Positions 18,639 to 28,024 of a stretch of DNA of 64,000 bases are shown here, in pieces. Made by a program: the position numbers and the translations under genes. Under the pieces are notes generated by a model that had not been told where the DNA came from, made no database searches, and saw only the letters and a program-made list of their open reading frames with translations. Positions within the stretch are counted from its first letter, which is position 1. The number at the start of each line of letters is the position of its first letter. The DNA is from Clostridia bacterium (GTDB lineage: Bacteria > Bacillota > Clostridia > Christensenellales > Aristaeellaceae), in assembly GCA_017404985.1 (NCBI GenBank), contig JAFRBK010000014.1:1-64000 (forward strand), in the 5' to 3' direction.

Positions 18639-19174
18639 GTTTCATCCTCCTTCAGGAGGCCCTGGTCACGGCGGGGAAGCAGGTCCATCGCCAGATTATC
18701 AATTCTCATCTGTTTTTGCAGGGCATATTTCACGGTGGACATCGTTCCTCCCCGGAAGGAATGCAGATAACAGATGCAGCGGGAAGAATGGTCCACCATA
18801 TACCTGTTCCGGGTCAGCATGCATCCCGGATAATAATGCGGAGAAAGGACGAGAACATGGTCCGCCGCATGAAGCAGCCGGTTATACCGGTTTTTTTCCG
18901 CTTCCGGCCAGCGGGAAGACTGGCCGGCACAGGGGAGGACAAGCGCCAGGCGAAGGCACGGGTCTTTTTTGCGGGCCCGGAGGACCGCCTCCTCCGCCAG
19001 CATATCAAAGCCGAGGGCCCCTCCGCAGAGAAAGCGGAAAAAGCCTTCCGAAACCAGCCGGCGGATTCCGGCATCCAGGGCGGTAGCGAGCTGCTTCTTT
19101 TCAGCCGGAGGGATCATGCGGTGGCCGGTAAAGCAAACTGTGTGCTCCGCATCCGTGAAATCGAAATTGGACAT
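18530..19174 (-). CDS. SLOG/DUF1273-family protein
   Basis: The start is MSNFDF at 19174 and the product is 214 residues. The Rossmann-like SLOG fold (DUF1273, YpsA-like) is recognised from CFTGHR near the N-terminus, FLCGGALGFDMLAEE, LVLPCAGQSSRW, HYYPGCMLTRNRYMVD and a GGTMSTVKYA motif. SLOG proteins are thought to bind nucleotide-derived ligands; the exact role is unknown. The core domain seems to end near residue 170-175 (LAMDLLPRR). The last about 37 residues are encoded over the start of hemW in another frame and look non-homologous, so the original stop may have been lost. It lies 5 bases after lepA, so the two are co-transcribed. Confidence 0.78.
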   Translation of the reverse strand: MSNFDFTDAEHTVCFTGHRMIPPAEKKQLATALDAGIRRLVSEGFFRFLCGGALGFDMLAEEAVLRARKKDPCLRLALVLPCAGQSSRWPEAEKNRYNRLLHAADHVLVLSPHYYPGCMLTRNRYMVDHSSRCICYLHSFRGGTMSTVKYALQKQMRIDNLAMDLLPRRDQGLLKEDETWNSIFISPSARKNAVTVPSRHFRAKAGKWNRMWTR

Positions 19175-19179
19175 GGGCC

Positions 19180-20979
19180 TTAATCCATCTTCAGGACGGC
19201 GAGGAAAGCCTCGCTCGGAACCTGGACCGTGCCGAACTGGCGCATCCGTTTTTTTCCTTCCTTCTGTTTTTCCAGAAGCTTCTTTTTGCGGGTGATATCG
19301 CCGCCGTAGCACTTGGCCAGCACGTCTTTCCGCATGGCCTTGACCGTCTCGCGGGCGATCACTTTTCCGCCGATGGCGGCCTGAATCGGAATTTCAAACA
19401 TCTGGCGCGGAATGACATCCTTCAGCTTTTCGGCTATGCCGCGGCCGCGGGCATAGGCTTTCTCCCGGTGGACAATGATGCTGAAAGCATCGCAGATATC
19501 CCCGTTCAGGAGGATATCCATCTTCACCAGGTCGCTGGGCCGATAATCCTTCAGTTCGTAATCGAAGGAGGCGTACCCCCGGCTGCGGCTTTTGACCTGG
19601 TCAAAGAAATCAAAGATGATTTCATTCAGGGGCATATCATAATTCAGCTTGACCCGGTTGCCCTCATACTGCATATCAATAAAGATGCCGCGCTTATCCT
19701 GGCACAGCTCCATCAGCGTGCCGACGGAATCCTGGGGGGTATAGATCGTGGCATGGACAAAGGGCTCCTCGATCTCCGCGATTTCGCCTACGGGGGGCAG
19801 ATTGGTCGGGTTATCGATCATCAGCTCCGTCCCGTTCGTCTTCACCACTTTGTATATGACGCTCGGGGCCGTCGTGACCAGATTCAGATCAAACTCCCTT
19901 TCCAGCCGGGCGGTGATGATATCCATATGCAAAAGGCCCAGGAAGCCGCAGCGGAACCCGTAGCCGAGGGCGACCGAGGTTTCCGGCTCAAAGGAAAGAG
20001 AGGCATCATTCATCCGCAGCTTTTCCAGCGCGTCCTTCAGGACGGGGTAATCCGCGCCGTCTGCCGGATAAATGCCGCAGTACACCATGGGGGTGACATG
20101 GCGGTAACCGGGAAGGGGAGCGGCGGCGGGCCGGGACGCGTCCGTAATCGTATCGCCGACCCGGGTATCCCGGACATCCTTGATGGACGCGGCGACATAG
20201 CCGACCTCGCCCGCCTTGAGCTCTCCGCAGGATCTGTAACCGGGGGCAAAGGTGCCAACTTCCACCACGTCAAACTCGCTGCCTGTGGCCATCAGCTTCA
20301 TCTTCATGCCGGGGAAAATACGGCCTTCCTTGACCCGGATAAAGCAGATGGCGCCGCGGTAATTATCATAAAACGCGTCAAAAATCAACGCCTGAAGCGG
20401 AGCAGCGGCATCGCCCTGCGGGGAGGGAATATGCTTCACCACCGCTTCCAGGACGTCCTCGATATTCAGGCCGGTTTTCGCAGAAATGCAGGGGGCTTCC
20501 GAGGCGTCAATGCCGATGACATCCTCAATCTCCCGCTTGACTTCCTCCGGGCGGGCCGAAGGCAGGTCGATTTTATTGATGACCGGGATCGTCTCCAGAT
20601 TATGCTCCAGGGCCATATAAACATTGGCCAGCGTCTGGGCTTCAATGCCCTGCGTGGCGTCCACCACCAGGAGCGCACCCTCGCAGGCCGCCAGGGCCCG
20701 GCTGACCTCATAGGTAAAATCGACGTGGCCGGGGGTGTCGATCAGGTTCAGGGTGTAGTCCCTGCCGTCCCGGGCGCGATAATGCATATTGACCGCTTTG
20801 CTCTTGATCGTGATTCCGCGTTCGCGCTCCAGCTCCATGCTGTCCAGGATCTGGTCCACCATTTCCCGCTTTTCAAAGACGCCGGTTTTTTCCAGAATCC
20901 GGTCCGCCAGTGTGCTTTTTCCATGGTCAATGTGGGCGACAATACAGAAATTGCGAATCAGGCTCATGTTCTGATCCAT
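19180..20979 (-). CDS. lepA: Elongation factor 4 (LepA), translational GTPase
   Basis: The protein has 599 residues, the usual length. G1 is [14 protein letters not shown], the switch region is [14 protein letters not shown]3 is [12 protein letters not shown], and G4 is NKIDLP. The C-terminal LepA-specific domain ends with [17 protein letters not shown]. It rescues stalled ribosomes or aids 30S maturation. GGAGG precedes the ATG by 7 bases. It is the first gene of the lepA-SLOG-hemW group and lies 16 bases downstream of plsY, so it may be read from the der operon as well. Confidence 0.97.
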   Translation of the reverse strand: MDQNMSLIRNFCIVAHIDHGKSTLADRILEKTGVFEKREMVDQILDSMELERERGITIKSKAVNMHYRARDGRDYTLNLIDTPGHVDFTYEVSRALAACEGALLVVDATQGIEAQTLANVYMALEHNLETIPVINKIDLPSARPEEVKREIEDVIGIDASEAPCISAKTGLNIEDVLEAVVKHIPSPQGDAAAPLQALIFDAFYDNYRGAICFIRVKEGRIFPGMKMKLMATGSEFDVVEVGTFAPGYRSCGELKAGEVGYVAASIKDVRDTRVGDTITDASRPAAAPLPGYRHVTPMVYCGIYPADGADYPVLKDALEKLRMNDASLSFEPETSVALGYGFRCGFLGLLHMDIITARLEREFDLNLVTTAPSVIYKVVKTNGTELMIDNPTNLPPVGEIAEIEEPFVHATIYTPQDSVGTLMELCQDKRGIFIDMQYEGNRVKLNYDMPLNEIIFDFFDQVKSRSRGYASFDYELKDYRPSDLVKMDILLNGDICDAFSIIVHREKAYARGRGIAEKLKDVIPRQMFEIPIQAAIGGKVIARETVKAMRKDVLAKCYGGDITRKKKLLEKQKEGKKRMRQFGTVQVPSEAFLAVLKMD

Positions 20980-20995
20980 GAAAGAACCTCCATGA

Positions 20996-21622
20996 TCACT
21001 CTTTTTTCTTTCCGAGTTTATTTTCCGAATGGTGAATCAGCCGGTTGATATTGGCCCGGTGCCGGATGATGCACATCAGCGCGAGAGCCCATGCCCATGC
21101 AATGATCCAGGGGTTTCCATGGCTGGTCCAGAACGTAACCAGAAGGGCATAAGAGGTCAGCAGGAACATGGAGCCGACGGAAACATACCGGAGGATCGCG
21201 ATCAGCACAATCGTCAGGCCAATGCAGATCAGCGCCGGAATGGGATAGACGAAAAGCATGACGCCGCAGCCCGTGGCCACGCCTTTGCCGCCCTTGAAGC
21301 CGAAGAAGACCGGCCAGTTATGGCCGATGGTGACGAATAGGCCGGCCGCCAGGGCGCCGATGCTGACACCCTCGATTGGGTCGGGAACCAGAAGGCTTCC
21401 GATCCAGCAGGCCAGCACGCCCTTCAGCGCGTCCCCCAGGAGGGTGATGATACCATATTTCCAGCCCATCGTCCGCTGGACATTCGTGGCGCCGGAGCTT
21501 TTGCTGCCGACGGTGTGCAGATCCGGCCCGTGAAAGACCCGGGAAGTGATGATTCCGGCGGAAACGGACCCAATCAGATACGCAATTACACAGGTCAGAA
21601 CCAGCATCAGCGGATTATTCAT
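20996..21622 (-). CDS. plsY: Acyl-phosphate:glycerol-3-phosphate acyltransferase PlsY
   Basis: This is a 208-residue polytopic membrane enzyme that makes lysophosphatidate from acyl-phosphate. Family motifs are visible: [14 protein letters not shown], then [15 protein letters not shown] (acyl-phosphate site), [21 protein letters not shown], and five or so hydrophobic segments. It overlaps der by 4 bases (ATGA arrangement), the common der-plsY coupling. With fakA in the same window it belongs to the acyl-phosphate route of phospholipid synthesis. Confidence 0.95.
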   Translation of the reverse strand: MNNPLMLVLTCVIAYLIGSVSAGIITSRVFHGPDLHTVGSKSSGATNVQRTMGWKYGIITLLGDALKGVLACWIGSLLVPDPIEGVSIGALAAGLFVTIGHNWPVFFGFKGGKGVATGCGVMLFVYPIPALICIGLTIVLIAILRYVSVGSMFLLTSYALLVTFWTSHGNPWIIAWAWALALMCIIRHRANINRLIHHSENKLGKKKE

Positions 21623-22956
21623 TGTTTACCATCCTTCTTTCTTTCCCTCAGCTGGAAGCGAATCGGAGTGCCGGAAAAGTCCATCATTTTTCTGAAAAAG
21701 TTTTCCAGATACCGTTCATAGGAAAAATTCAGGAGGTCCGGATCATTGACGAAAAGGATAAACGTCGGGGGCTGGACGCCGCCCTGGGTGGCATAATAGA
21801 TCCGCAGCCTTCGGCCGCCCTGCATCGGCGGCTGCAGGTCATTGACCGCGTCATTGACGACATCATTCAGGACGCCGGTCGGAACCCGCCGTCGGGCGTT
21901 CTGATAAATGCCCGAAACCTGCTGCAGAATCGTATTCACCCGCTGGCCGGTAAAGGCAGAAATAAAAGCAACCGGGGCATAGTCCATAAACTTCAGGTCA
22001 TTGAGGACTTTTTTCCGCGTTTTTTCCAGGGTACCGGTTTCCTTCTCCACCATATCCCATTTATTGACGACAATCAGCACGCCTTTGCCCTCTTCATGGA
22101 TCAGGCCGGCAATCTTGGTATCCTGCTCCGTGACGCCGTCATTGGCATCAATCATCAGCAGGGCGACATCGCACCGCTTAATCGCGGCAATGGAGCGAAG
22201 AACGCTGTAACGCTCCAGCGTGTTATCCTCCACGGAGCGCTTTCTGCGGATTCCGGCTGTGTCGATGATGTTGAAGGCAATGCCGTCCTCGCTGATAAAT
22301 TCCGTATCGACAGCATCCCTTGTCGTTCCCGCGATATCCGAAACCATCGTGCGGTTAATGCCGAGGAGGCGGTTTGTGAGGCTGCTTTTACCGACATTCG
22401 GACGGCCCACGATGGCCAGCTGAATCCGCTCGCCGCCGGTTTCCTCCGGCGAATCGCTTTCCGGCAGGCAGCGAATGATTTCATCCAGCAGGTCGCCGAA
22501 GCCGAGCATGTTTACGCTGCTGATGCCGATCGGATTGCCCAGGCCAAGCTCATAAAACTCATACAGGCTGTCATCCAGCCCCTGGTAATCGATCTTGTTG
22601 ACCACCAGCAGGACCGGCTTCCCGGTGCGCCGCAGAAGATTGGCCACTTCCCGGTCGTCATCCGTCAGGCCGTCCCGGGCATCCGTGAAGAAGCAGATCA
22701 CATCCGCCATATCGATGGCGATCTGCGCCTGTTCCCGCATTTGGGAAAGCAGGGAATCCTCGCTTCTGGGATCAATTCCGCCCGTATCAATCAGCGTGAA
22801 AACATGGCCGAGCCACTCAACATCCGCCGTGATCCGATCACGGGTCACGCCCGGAACATCCTCCACAATGCTGATCCGCTGGCCTGCCATTTTGTTGAAA
22901 AACGTGGATTTGCCGACGTTCGGGCGCCCGACGACAGCCACCATTGGTTTGCTCAT
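21619..22956 (-). CDS. der: Ribosome-assembly GTPase Der (EngA)
   Basis: This is a 445-residue tandem GTPase for 50S subunit assembly. The first G domain has VGRPNVGKSTFFN, DTGG and NKID. The second has VGRPNVGKSSLTNR, DTAG and NKWD. A C-terminal KH-like domain follows (INPTPIRFQLR type: GTPIRFQLRERKK). It overlaps plsY downstream and the DUF512 gene upstream by 4 bases each, so the three genes are translationally coupled. Confidence 0.97.
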   Translation of the reverse strand: MSKPMVAVVGRPNVGKSTFFNKMAGQRISIVEDVPGVTRDRITADVEWLGHVFTLIDTGGIDPRSEDSLLSQMREQAQIAIDMADVICFFTDARDGLTDDDREVANLLRRTGKPVLLVVNKIDYQGLDDSLYEFYELGLGNPIGISSVNMLGFGDLLDEIIRCLPESDSPEETGGERIQLAIVGRPNVGKSSLTNRLLGINRTMVSDIAGTTRDAVDTEFISEDGIAFNIIDTAGIRRKRSVEDNTLERYSVLRSIAAIKRCDVALLMIDANDGVTEQDTKIAGLIHEEGKGVLIVVNKWDMVEKETGTLEKTRKKVLNDLKFMDYAPVAFISAFTGQRVNTILQQVSGIYQNARRRVPTGVLNDVVNDAVNDLQPPMQGGRRLRIYYATQGGVQPPTFILFVNDPDLLNFSYERYLENFFRKMMDFSGTPIRFQLRERKKDGKQ

Positions 22957-24263
22957 GCTTCCTCCTCCAATCCGTAAAGGGCTCGCAGAAAGGATTCGCC
23001 CGTGTTTTTCACGACCCGGATCGGCTTTTGAACCGCCTGCCGGACTTCATCAAAGGTCATATCATCCAGAAAACAGTCACTGTTTTCCCGCAGCATGGAT
23101 TCGGAAATCAGGATTTCATCACAGTCCGCATCCTTCACCCCGTCCACCAGGTCCCGTCCGACGATCAACCCGGTCACCGTGATCGTTTCCCCGAAGAAGC
23201 GGTTCCGGATCGCCCGAACCTCCACGGACAGGCCCTCCGGCGCATAGCGTTCCGCCAGCTTCTGAAGAAACGGGCGGGCGGACGTGCCCGTCGCGATCAA
23301 CACCCTGCGCAGGCGGCATTCACGCGGGTCCAGCTCCGGCGCGGCATCGCGGCATTCCTGCTCCAGGAGGCGCAGCATCCCGACACCGTTTTCAATCTGC
23401 GGATAATCCTCATAAAACGAATCCGGCGGAATGGGCCGGTCAGCCACACAGTAAAACTCATCCGAGGCAAACACGAACGCGGTTCCGATTTCCCGGCGGT
23501 ACTGCTGCTGGAAGGAATCAATCAGATCCAGCACATCTCCCGCCGACACAGGGTCAAACTGCTTAAGGGGAGCCAATCCTTCCCGAAACCGCGTCATTCC
23601 GACCGGGACCACCGCCATGGACAGGGCGGACGGGTACAGCGCCCGCAGGTCCCGGATGGACTTCTTCAGGATGTCCCCGTCGTTGATGCCGGGGCAGAGA
23701 ACAATCTGGGCATGGAACTGCAGGCCGTGGGCTTTCAGCTGTGTAAGGCGCTCCATGAGCTTTTCCGCCTCGGGATTCTTCATCAGGGAGCGGCGCACCC
23801 GCGGATCGGTCGCATGCACGGAGATGAAGAGGGGAGAGGCTCTTCGGATCAGGATCCTGGTGAATTCCTGGTCGCTGACGTTGGTCAGGGTGATATAATT
23901 GCCCATCATCAGGCTGAGGCGCCAGTCATCATCCTTGACATACAGGGTTTTTCTCATGCCGGGGGGCATCTGGTCAATAAAGCAGAACTGACAGTGGTTC
24001 CTGCACTGCCTCGGCTTCATCTGAACAGCTTCGTCCAGCGTAATTCCAAGGGGCTCCCAGTCCTTTTTCTGGATCGTCCTTTCATAAGGGGCCCCGTCCG
24101 GGCCGGTTAATTCCAGCACGATTCTGGCTTCCGCGCAAAGGGCCTGGTAATCGATTTCATCGATGACGGCTTCCCCGTTCATGCGAACGATTTTGTCGCC
24201 CGGACGAATCCCTGCCCGTGCCGCCGGTGACCCGGGGAACACGTTCAGAATTGAAATGGGCAC
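22953..24263 (-). CDS. DUF512-family radical SAM protein with N-terminal PDZ-like domain
   Basis: The 436-residue protein starts at GTG 24261-24263 behind a purine-rich AAGGGGA. An N-terminal PDZ-like module (GSPAARAGIRPGDKIVRMNG, residues 10-30) precedes a radical SAM core with CRNHCQFCF (CX3CX2C cluster) and SVHATDP, and then the C-terminal DUF512 domain. The family is widespread in Clostridia and usually sits next to der, as here. Its substrate is unknown. It is first in the operon with der and plsY. Confidence 0.88.
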   Translation of the reverse strand: MPISILNVFPGSPAARAGIRPGDKIVRMNGEAVIDEIDYQALCAEARIVLELTGPDGAPYERTIQKKDWEPLGITLDEAVQMKPRQCRNHCQFCFIDQMPPGMRKTLYVKDDDWRLSLMMGNYITLTNVSDQEFTRILIRRASPLFISVHATDPRVRRSLMKNPEAEKLMERLTQLKAHGLQFHAQIVLCPGINDGDILKKSIRDLRALYPSALSMAVVPVGMTRFREGLAPLKQFDPVSAGDVLDLIDSFQQQYRREIGTAFVFASDEFYCVADRPIPPDSFYEDYPQIENGVGMLRLLEQECRDAAPELDPRECRLRRVLIATGTSARPFLQKLAERYAPEGLSVEVRAIRNRFFGETITVTGLIVGRDLVDGVKDADCDEILISESMLRENSDCFLDDMTFDEVRQAVQKPIRVVKNTGESFLRALYGLEEEA

Positions 24264-24341
24264 CGGTTCACCATCCCCTTACATAAAATACACCATTATT
24301 ATTATGCGGTTTTCCTTTTCGCTTGTCAAGGCAGCGAAGAG

Positions 24342-24370
24342 TTGCCAATTTCATGATGAAATGGTATCAT
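24342..24370 (+). promoter_or_regulatory. Sigma-A promoter for the mreB-like gene
   Basis: -35 TTGCCA (24342-24347), a 17-base spacer and -10 TATCAT (24365-24370) lie about 45 bases before the ATG at 24416. Confidence 0.65.
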
Positions 24371-24415
24371 GCTCAGGGATACTTCGCGAGAAATCCGGCG
24401 AAAAGAGGTTCTTTG

Positions 24416-25423
24416 ATGGCGCAATCCAATGATATCGGAATTGACCTTGGCACATCCAATGTGGTGATTTATATGAAGGGGCACGGCATTGTCTTTCGGG
24501 AGCCGACGGTCGTGGCCGTGGACCGGGACACGCGCAGGATTATTGCCTTCGGGATGGAAGCTTACCGCATGATCGGGCGGGCTCCTTCCAACATCGCCAT
24601 CATCCGGCCGCTGGCCCAGGGCAACATGATCGACTTTGACCTGACCAACGCGATGCTGCGGTACGACATCGCGCACGTGATCGGAAAACGGTTCTTTGCC
24701 CGGCCCAGGGCCATCATGGCCGTTCCCGCGGGGATCAAGGACATCGAGAAGAAGGCGCTGATCAGCGCGATGTTCGATGCAGGCATCCGCCGCACCCAGC
24801 TCCTTGACAAAAACATTGCAGCCGCACTGGGCGCCCAGCTGAATTTTCTGGGAGCCTACGGCAGCATGATCGTGGATATGAGCGCAGGCGGCAGCGACAT
24901 TGCCGTACTGTACAACGGCGCTGTTTCCGTCATGAGTTCCATCCGGGTCGGCGGCGATCACTTTGACGACGCTATTGTTCGCTATCTTCGGAAGAAATAT
25001 AACCTGCTGATCGGAGAACGGACGGCAGAGCAGGTGAAAATCGCCATCGGTGGCGCCATGCAGCGTGATCCGTCCGTAACGATGGACGTGACTGGAAGAA
25101 ACCTGCTTTCCGGTCTTCCCAAGACGATGAGCATCAATTCTGATGAGATTTATGAAGCATTGATTGAGAACATCAACGACCTGATCGAAGGGATTCAGGT
25201 CATCATCGAAAGAACCCCGCCGCAGCTCGCCTCCGACATTTTTGAAGGCGGAGTGACGCTGACCGGCGGGGCGGCAGGCCTGTACGGCCTGGCAGAAGCG
25301 ATTGGAGACGTGCTGAAAATTCCCTGCAGGGTTGCTCCGGAGGCGAAGGACTGCGTCGTTCTCGGCTGCGCCCGCGTGCTGAACGAGCCCGCCGAAATGC
25401 GCTTCCTGCTGAACCGGGCATAA
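24416..25423 (+). CDS. mreB: MreB/Mbl-like actin-type cell-shape protein
   Basis: The 335-residue protein starts at ATG 24416. Upstream in-frame codons lie within the promoter and are excluded. The actin-fold nucleotide-binding motifs are visible: IGIDLGTSNVVIYMKG (phosphate 1), IVDMSAGGSDIAVL (phosphate 2), and GGVTLTGGAAGLYGL (adenosine site). It polymerises under the membrane and guides lateral wall synthesis. It stands alone, without mreC or mreD, between its own promoter and terminator, as mbl or mreBH paralogues often do. The paralogue type cannot be decided from sequence reading alone. Confidence 0.88.
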   Translation: MAQSNDIGIDLGTSNVVIYMKGHGIVFREPTVVAVDRDTRRIIAFGMEAYRMIGRAPSNIAIIRPLAQGNMIDFDLTNAMLRYDIAHVIGKRFFARPRAIMAVPAGIKDIEKKALISAMFDAGIRRTQLLDKNIAAALGAQLNFLGAYGSMIVDMSAGGSDIAVLYNGAVSVMSSIRVGGDHFDDAIVRYLRKKYNLLIGERTAEQVKIAIGGAMQRDPSVTMDVTGRNLLSGLPKTMSINSDEIYEALIENINDLIEGIQVIIERTPPQLASDIFEGGVTLTGGAAGLYGLAEAIGDVLKIPCRVAPEAKDCVVLGCARVLNEPAEMRFLLNRA

Positions 25424-25451
25424 AGGGTTTTTTCGGGAAAGAATTGATTGG

Positions 25452-25487
25452 GTTCTCCGGGAAAACTGAACCGGAGAACAGTTTTTT
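25452..25487 (+). terminator. Rho-independent terminator of the mreB-like gene
   Basis: Stem arms GTTCTCCGG (25452-25460) and CCGGAGAAC (25471-25479) are followed by six T residues (25482-25487). Confidence 0.85.
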
Positions 25488-25501
25488 GGAGCCGGAGAGT
25501 T

Positions 25502-28024
25502 TTATTTTTTTCCGGTTCCGGCGGTATCGATTCCCGCGGCGCCGACCAGGCCCAGCCGCTGCGCTGCTTCCTCCCGCATCTTGTACTTCAGGATTTTTCC
25601 CGCGGCATTCATGGGGAAGGAATGCACGAACTCAATATACTGGGGCACTTTATGGCGGGCCATATGGCTCTTAATATACTCGGAAATTTCGTTTTCCGTC
25701 ACAACGGCCCCTTCCTTCAGGATAATGCAGGCCATGACCGCTTCGCCGTATTTGGCATCCGGCACGCCGATAACCTGAACATCCGCCACGGAAGGATGGG
25801 TGTAGATAAACTCCTCAATTTCCTTCGGATAGATATTTTCACCTCCGCGGATAATCATATCCTTGATCCGGCCGGTAATCAGATAGGTTCCGTCCGGATT
25901 TCTTCTGGCCAGGTCGCCGCTGTGGAGCCAGCCGTCCTGGTCAATGGCGGCGCACGTCGCCTCGGGCATTTTGTAATACCCTTTCATGATATTATATCCT
26001 CTGGAACAGAATTCCCCGTCCGTGCCGTCCGGAACCTCTTTGCCGGTTTCCGGATCCACGATTTTGCACTGGACATGCGGGAAGGCGTATCCGACCGTTT
26101 CCGTCCGAAGCTCCAGGGAATCAGTCCAGGCGCTCATGGTGCTTCCGGGAGAGGACTCCGTCTGGCCATAAACGCTGACGATTCCGCGCATGTTCATTTC
26201 ATCCGGCTGCGCCGCGCGCTTCATCAGCTCCGGAGGGCAGCCGGAGCCCGCCATGATGCCGGTTCGCATATGGGAAAAATCCGTCTTCCGGTAATCCGCG
26301 TGGTTAAACATGGCAATAAACATCGTCGGCACGCCGTGGAAACAGGTGATTTTTTCCTGGTTGATGCAGGCCAGGGAGTTTTTCGCCGAAAAATAGGGGA
26401 GCGGGCACAGGGTGGTTCCGTGGGTCATGGAAGCGGTCATCGCCAGCACCATGCCGAAGCAATGGAACATCGGGACCTGGATCATCATCCGGTCGGCCGT
26501 GGACAGGCCCATCCTGTCGCCGATACATTTGCCGTCGTTCACGACATTGTAATGGGTCAGCATGACGCCCTTCGGGAAGCCGGTGGTGCCGCTGGTATAC
26601 TGCATATTGCAGACATCATCGGGAATGACCTTTTCCTGATAACTCTTCAGGATTTCCTCGGACACCGCATCGAAACGGTGCATCGCTTCCTCAAAGGTCA
26701 GGCATCCGGCCTGACGGAAGCCGACGGTAATCACATTCCGGAGGAAGGGGAGTCGCTTGCAGTGAAGCGGTTCGCCGGCTTTGCTCTGCCTGATTTCGGG
26801 GCACAATTCATTGATAATGCTCTGGTAATCACTGTCCAGGGCCTTTTCAATCATCACCAGCGTATGGGTATCGCTCTGGCGAAGCAGGTACTCCGCCTCA
26901 TGGATCTTATAGGCTGTATTGACTGTTACCAGCACAGCGCCGATCCGGACCGTGGCCCAGAACGTCAGATACCAGGCGGGGACATTTGTTGCCCAGATCG
27001 CGACTTTCGTTCCGGGGCGAACCCCCATGGCAATCAGGCTCCGGGAAAGCCGGTCCACATCCTCCCGGAATTCAGAATAGGTTCGGGTGTAATCCAGGGT
27101 GGTATACTTGAACGCATACTGGTCCGGGAACTCTTCAGCCATCCGGTCCAGCACCTGGCCGAAGGTCAGGTCAACCAGCTCGTCCTTTTTCCAGACATAT
27201 TTTCCGGTGCCGTCATGATTGAAATACAGGGTTTTCTTTTTTCCCCTCGGGTTATCAAACCGGTTCATGTAATTCAGGAAATGGCTGAAAATGATTTCCC
27301 GGTCCTGCAGCTCCTCAATCCATTCCGGTTTCCATTCCAGGGAAATGAAGCCGTTATAGTCAATCGAGGAAAGAGCGTTCATCATGTCCTGAATCGGAAT
27401 CGTGCCTTCGCCGATCAGGTTATAGGTCAAATCGTCATTCGAGTCTCTCAGGTGGACATGGCGGACATATCCGCCCAGGTTCCGGATCGTCGTATCCGGC
27501 TTTTCCTGATAATCGCGGTAGGGATGGTGCATATCCCATAGGCAGGCCAGGTCGTCGCTTGCATAATCATCCAGCAGTGCCCGGAGGCGTTTGGTATCCG
27601 CATAGATTCCGACGGTTTTCAGAAGAATGCAGATCTTTTTTTCCGCCGCTTTCAGAAGCAGGCGATCCAGCGAAGCACGGACGTTTTCCTCGCAGTCGCC
27701 CAGCGCGCAGAACGCGAGATACGGAATGCGGAAAGCGGATGCCAGATCCATCAGGTCCGGGATGGTTTCATCCAGCGCAGACGAGATATCGGTGCTGAGA
27801 TCAATCGAAGTATCCAGGCAGGGGACCGTCAGATGGTTTTTCCGCAATTCGCGGATCGTTTCATTCTGCTGGTACTGATGAAACGGGCTGCCGGGCTCTT
27901 TCCAGTCCTTCTGCTTATGGGGATTGTACAGCTCGATGCCGGAAAACTGAAGGTCCGCCGCGTCATGAACGTTTTCCTCCCAGGAAACCTTCTCCCATCC
28001 TCTGGTTGAAAAAGAGAGTTTCAT
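25502..28024 (-). CDS. Fusion of a xylose-isomerase-like TIM barrel with an acyl-CoA-synthetase-type adenylating enzyme
   Basis: This is an 840-residue two-domain protein. Residues 1 to about 270 are an AP-endonuclease-2/sugar-isomerase TIM barrel. Likely metal ligands are the Glu of GIELYNP, WDMHHP, the His pair of HVHLRDS and the Glu of ISLEWKPEW. The Glu expected on the middle strand appears replaced in LLKTVG. From about 275 onward it is a complete AMP-forming ligase with MQYTSGTTGFPKG, YGQTESSPGST, HSGDLARRNPDG, TGRIKDMIIRGGENIYP and the C-terminal catalytic Lys in NAAGKILKYKM. The ligase resembles medium- or long-chain acyl-CoA synthetases. It overlaps the LeuA-like gene by 4 bases, so both are made from one T-box-controlled message. 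The fusion suggests successive steps on one substrate, which is unknown. Confidence 0.88.
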   Translation of the reverse strand: MKLSFSTRGWEKVSWEENVHDAADLQFSGIELYNPHKQKDWKEPGSPFHQYQQNETIRELRKNHLTVPCLDTSIDLSTDISSALDETIPDLMDLASAFRIPYLAFCALGDCEENVRASLDRLLLKAAEKKICILLKTVGIYADTKRLRALLDDYASDDLACLWDMHHPYRDYQEKPDTTIRNLGGYVRHVHLRDSNDDLTYNLIGEGTIPIQDMMNALSSIDYNGFISLEWKPEWIEELQDREIIFSHFLNYMNRFDNPRGKKKTLYFNHDGTGKYVWKKDELVDLTFGQVLDRMAEEFPDQYAFKYTTLDYTRTYSEFREDVDRLSRSLIAMGVRPGTKVAIWATNVPAWYLTFWATVRIGAVLVTVNTAYKIHEAEYLLRQSDTHTLVMIEKALDSDYQSIINELCPEIRQSKAGEPLHCKRLPFLRNVITVGFRQAGCLTFEEAMHRFDAVSEEILKSYQEKVIPDDVCNMQYTSGTTGFPKGVMLTHYNVVNDGKCIGDRMGLSTADRMMIQVPMFHCFGMVLAMTASMTHGTTLCPLPYFSAKNSLACINQEKITCFHGVPTMFIAMFNHADYRKTDFSHMRTGIMAGSGCPPELMKRAAQPDEMNMRGIVSVYGQTESSPGSTMSAWTDSLELRTETVGYAFPHVQCKIVDPETGKEVPDGTDGEFCSRGYNIMKGYYKMPEATCAAIDQDGWLHSGDLARRNPDGTYLITGRIKDMIIRGGENIYPKEIEEFIYTHPSVADVQVIGVPDAKYGEAVMACIILKEGAVVTENEISEYIKSHMARHKVPQYIEFVHSFPMNAAGKILKYKMREEAAQRLGLVGAAGIDTAGTGKK

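Noticed and set aside
25448-27541. A 697-codon plus-strand open frame
   Set aside because: It is the mirror of the TIM-ligase fusion gene and begins within the mreB terminator.
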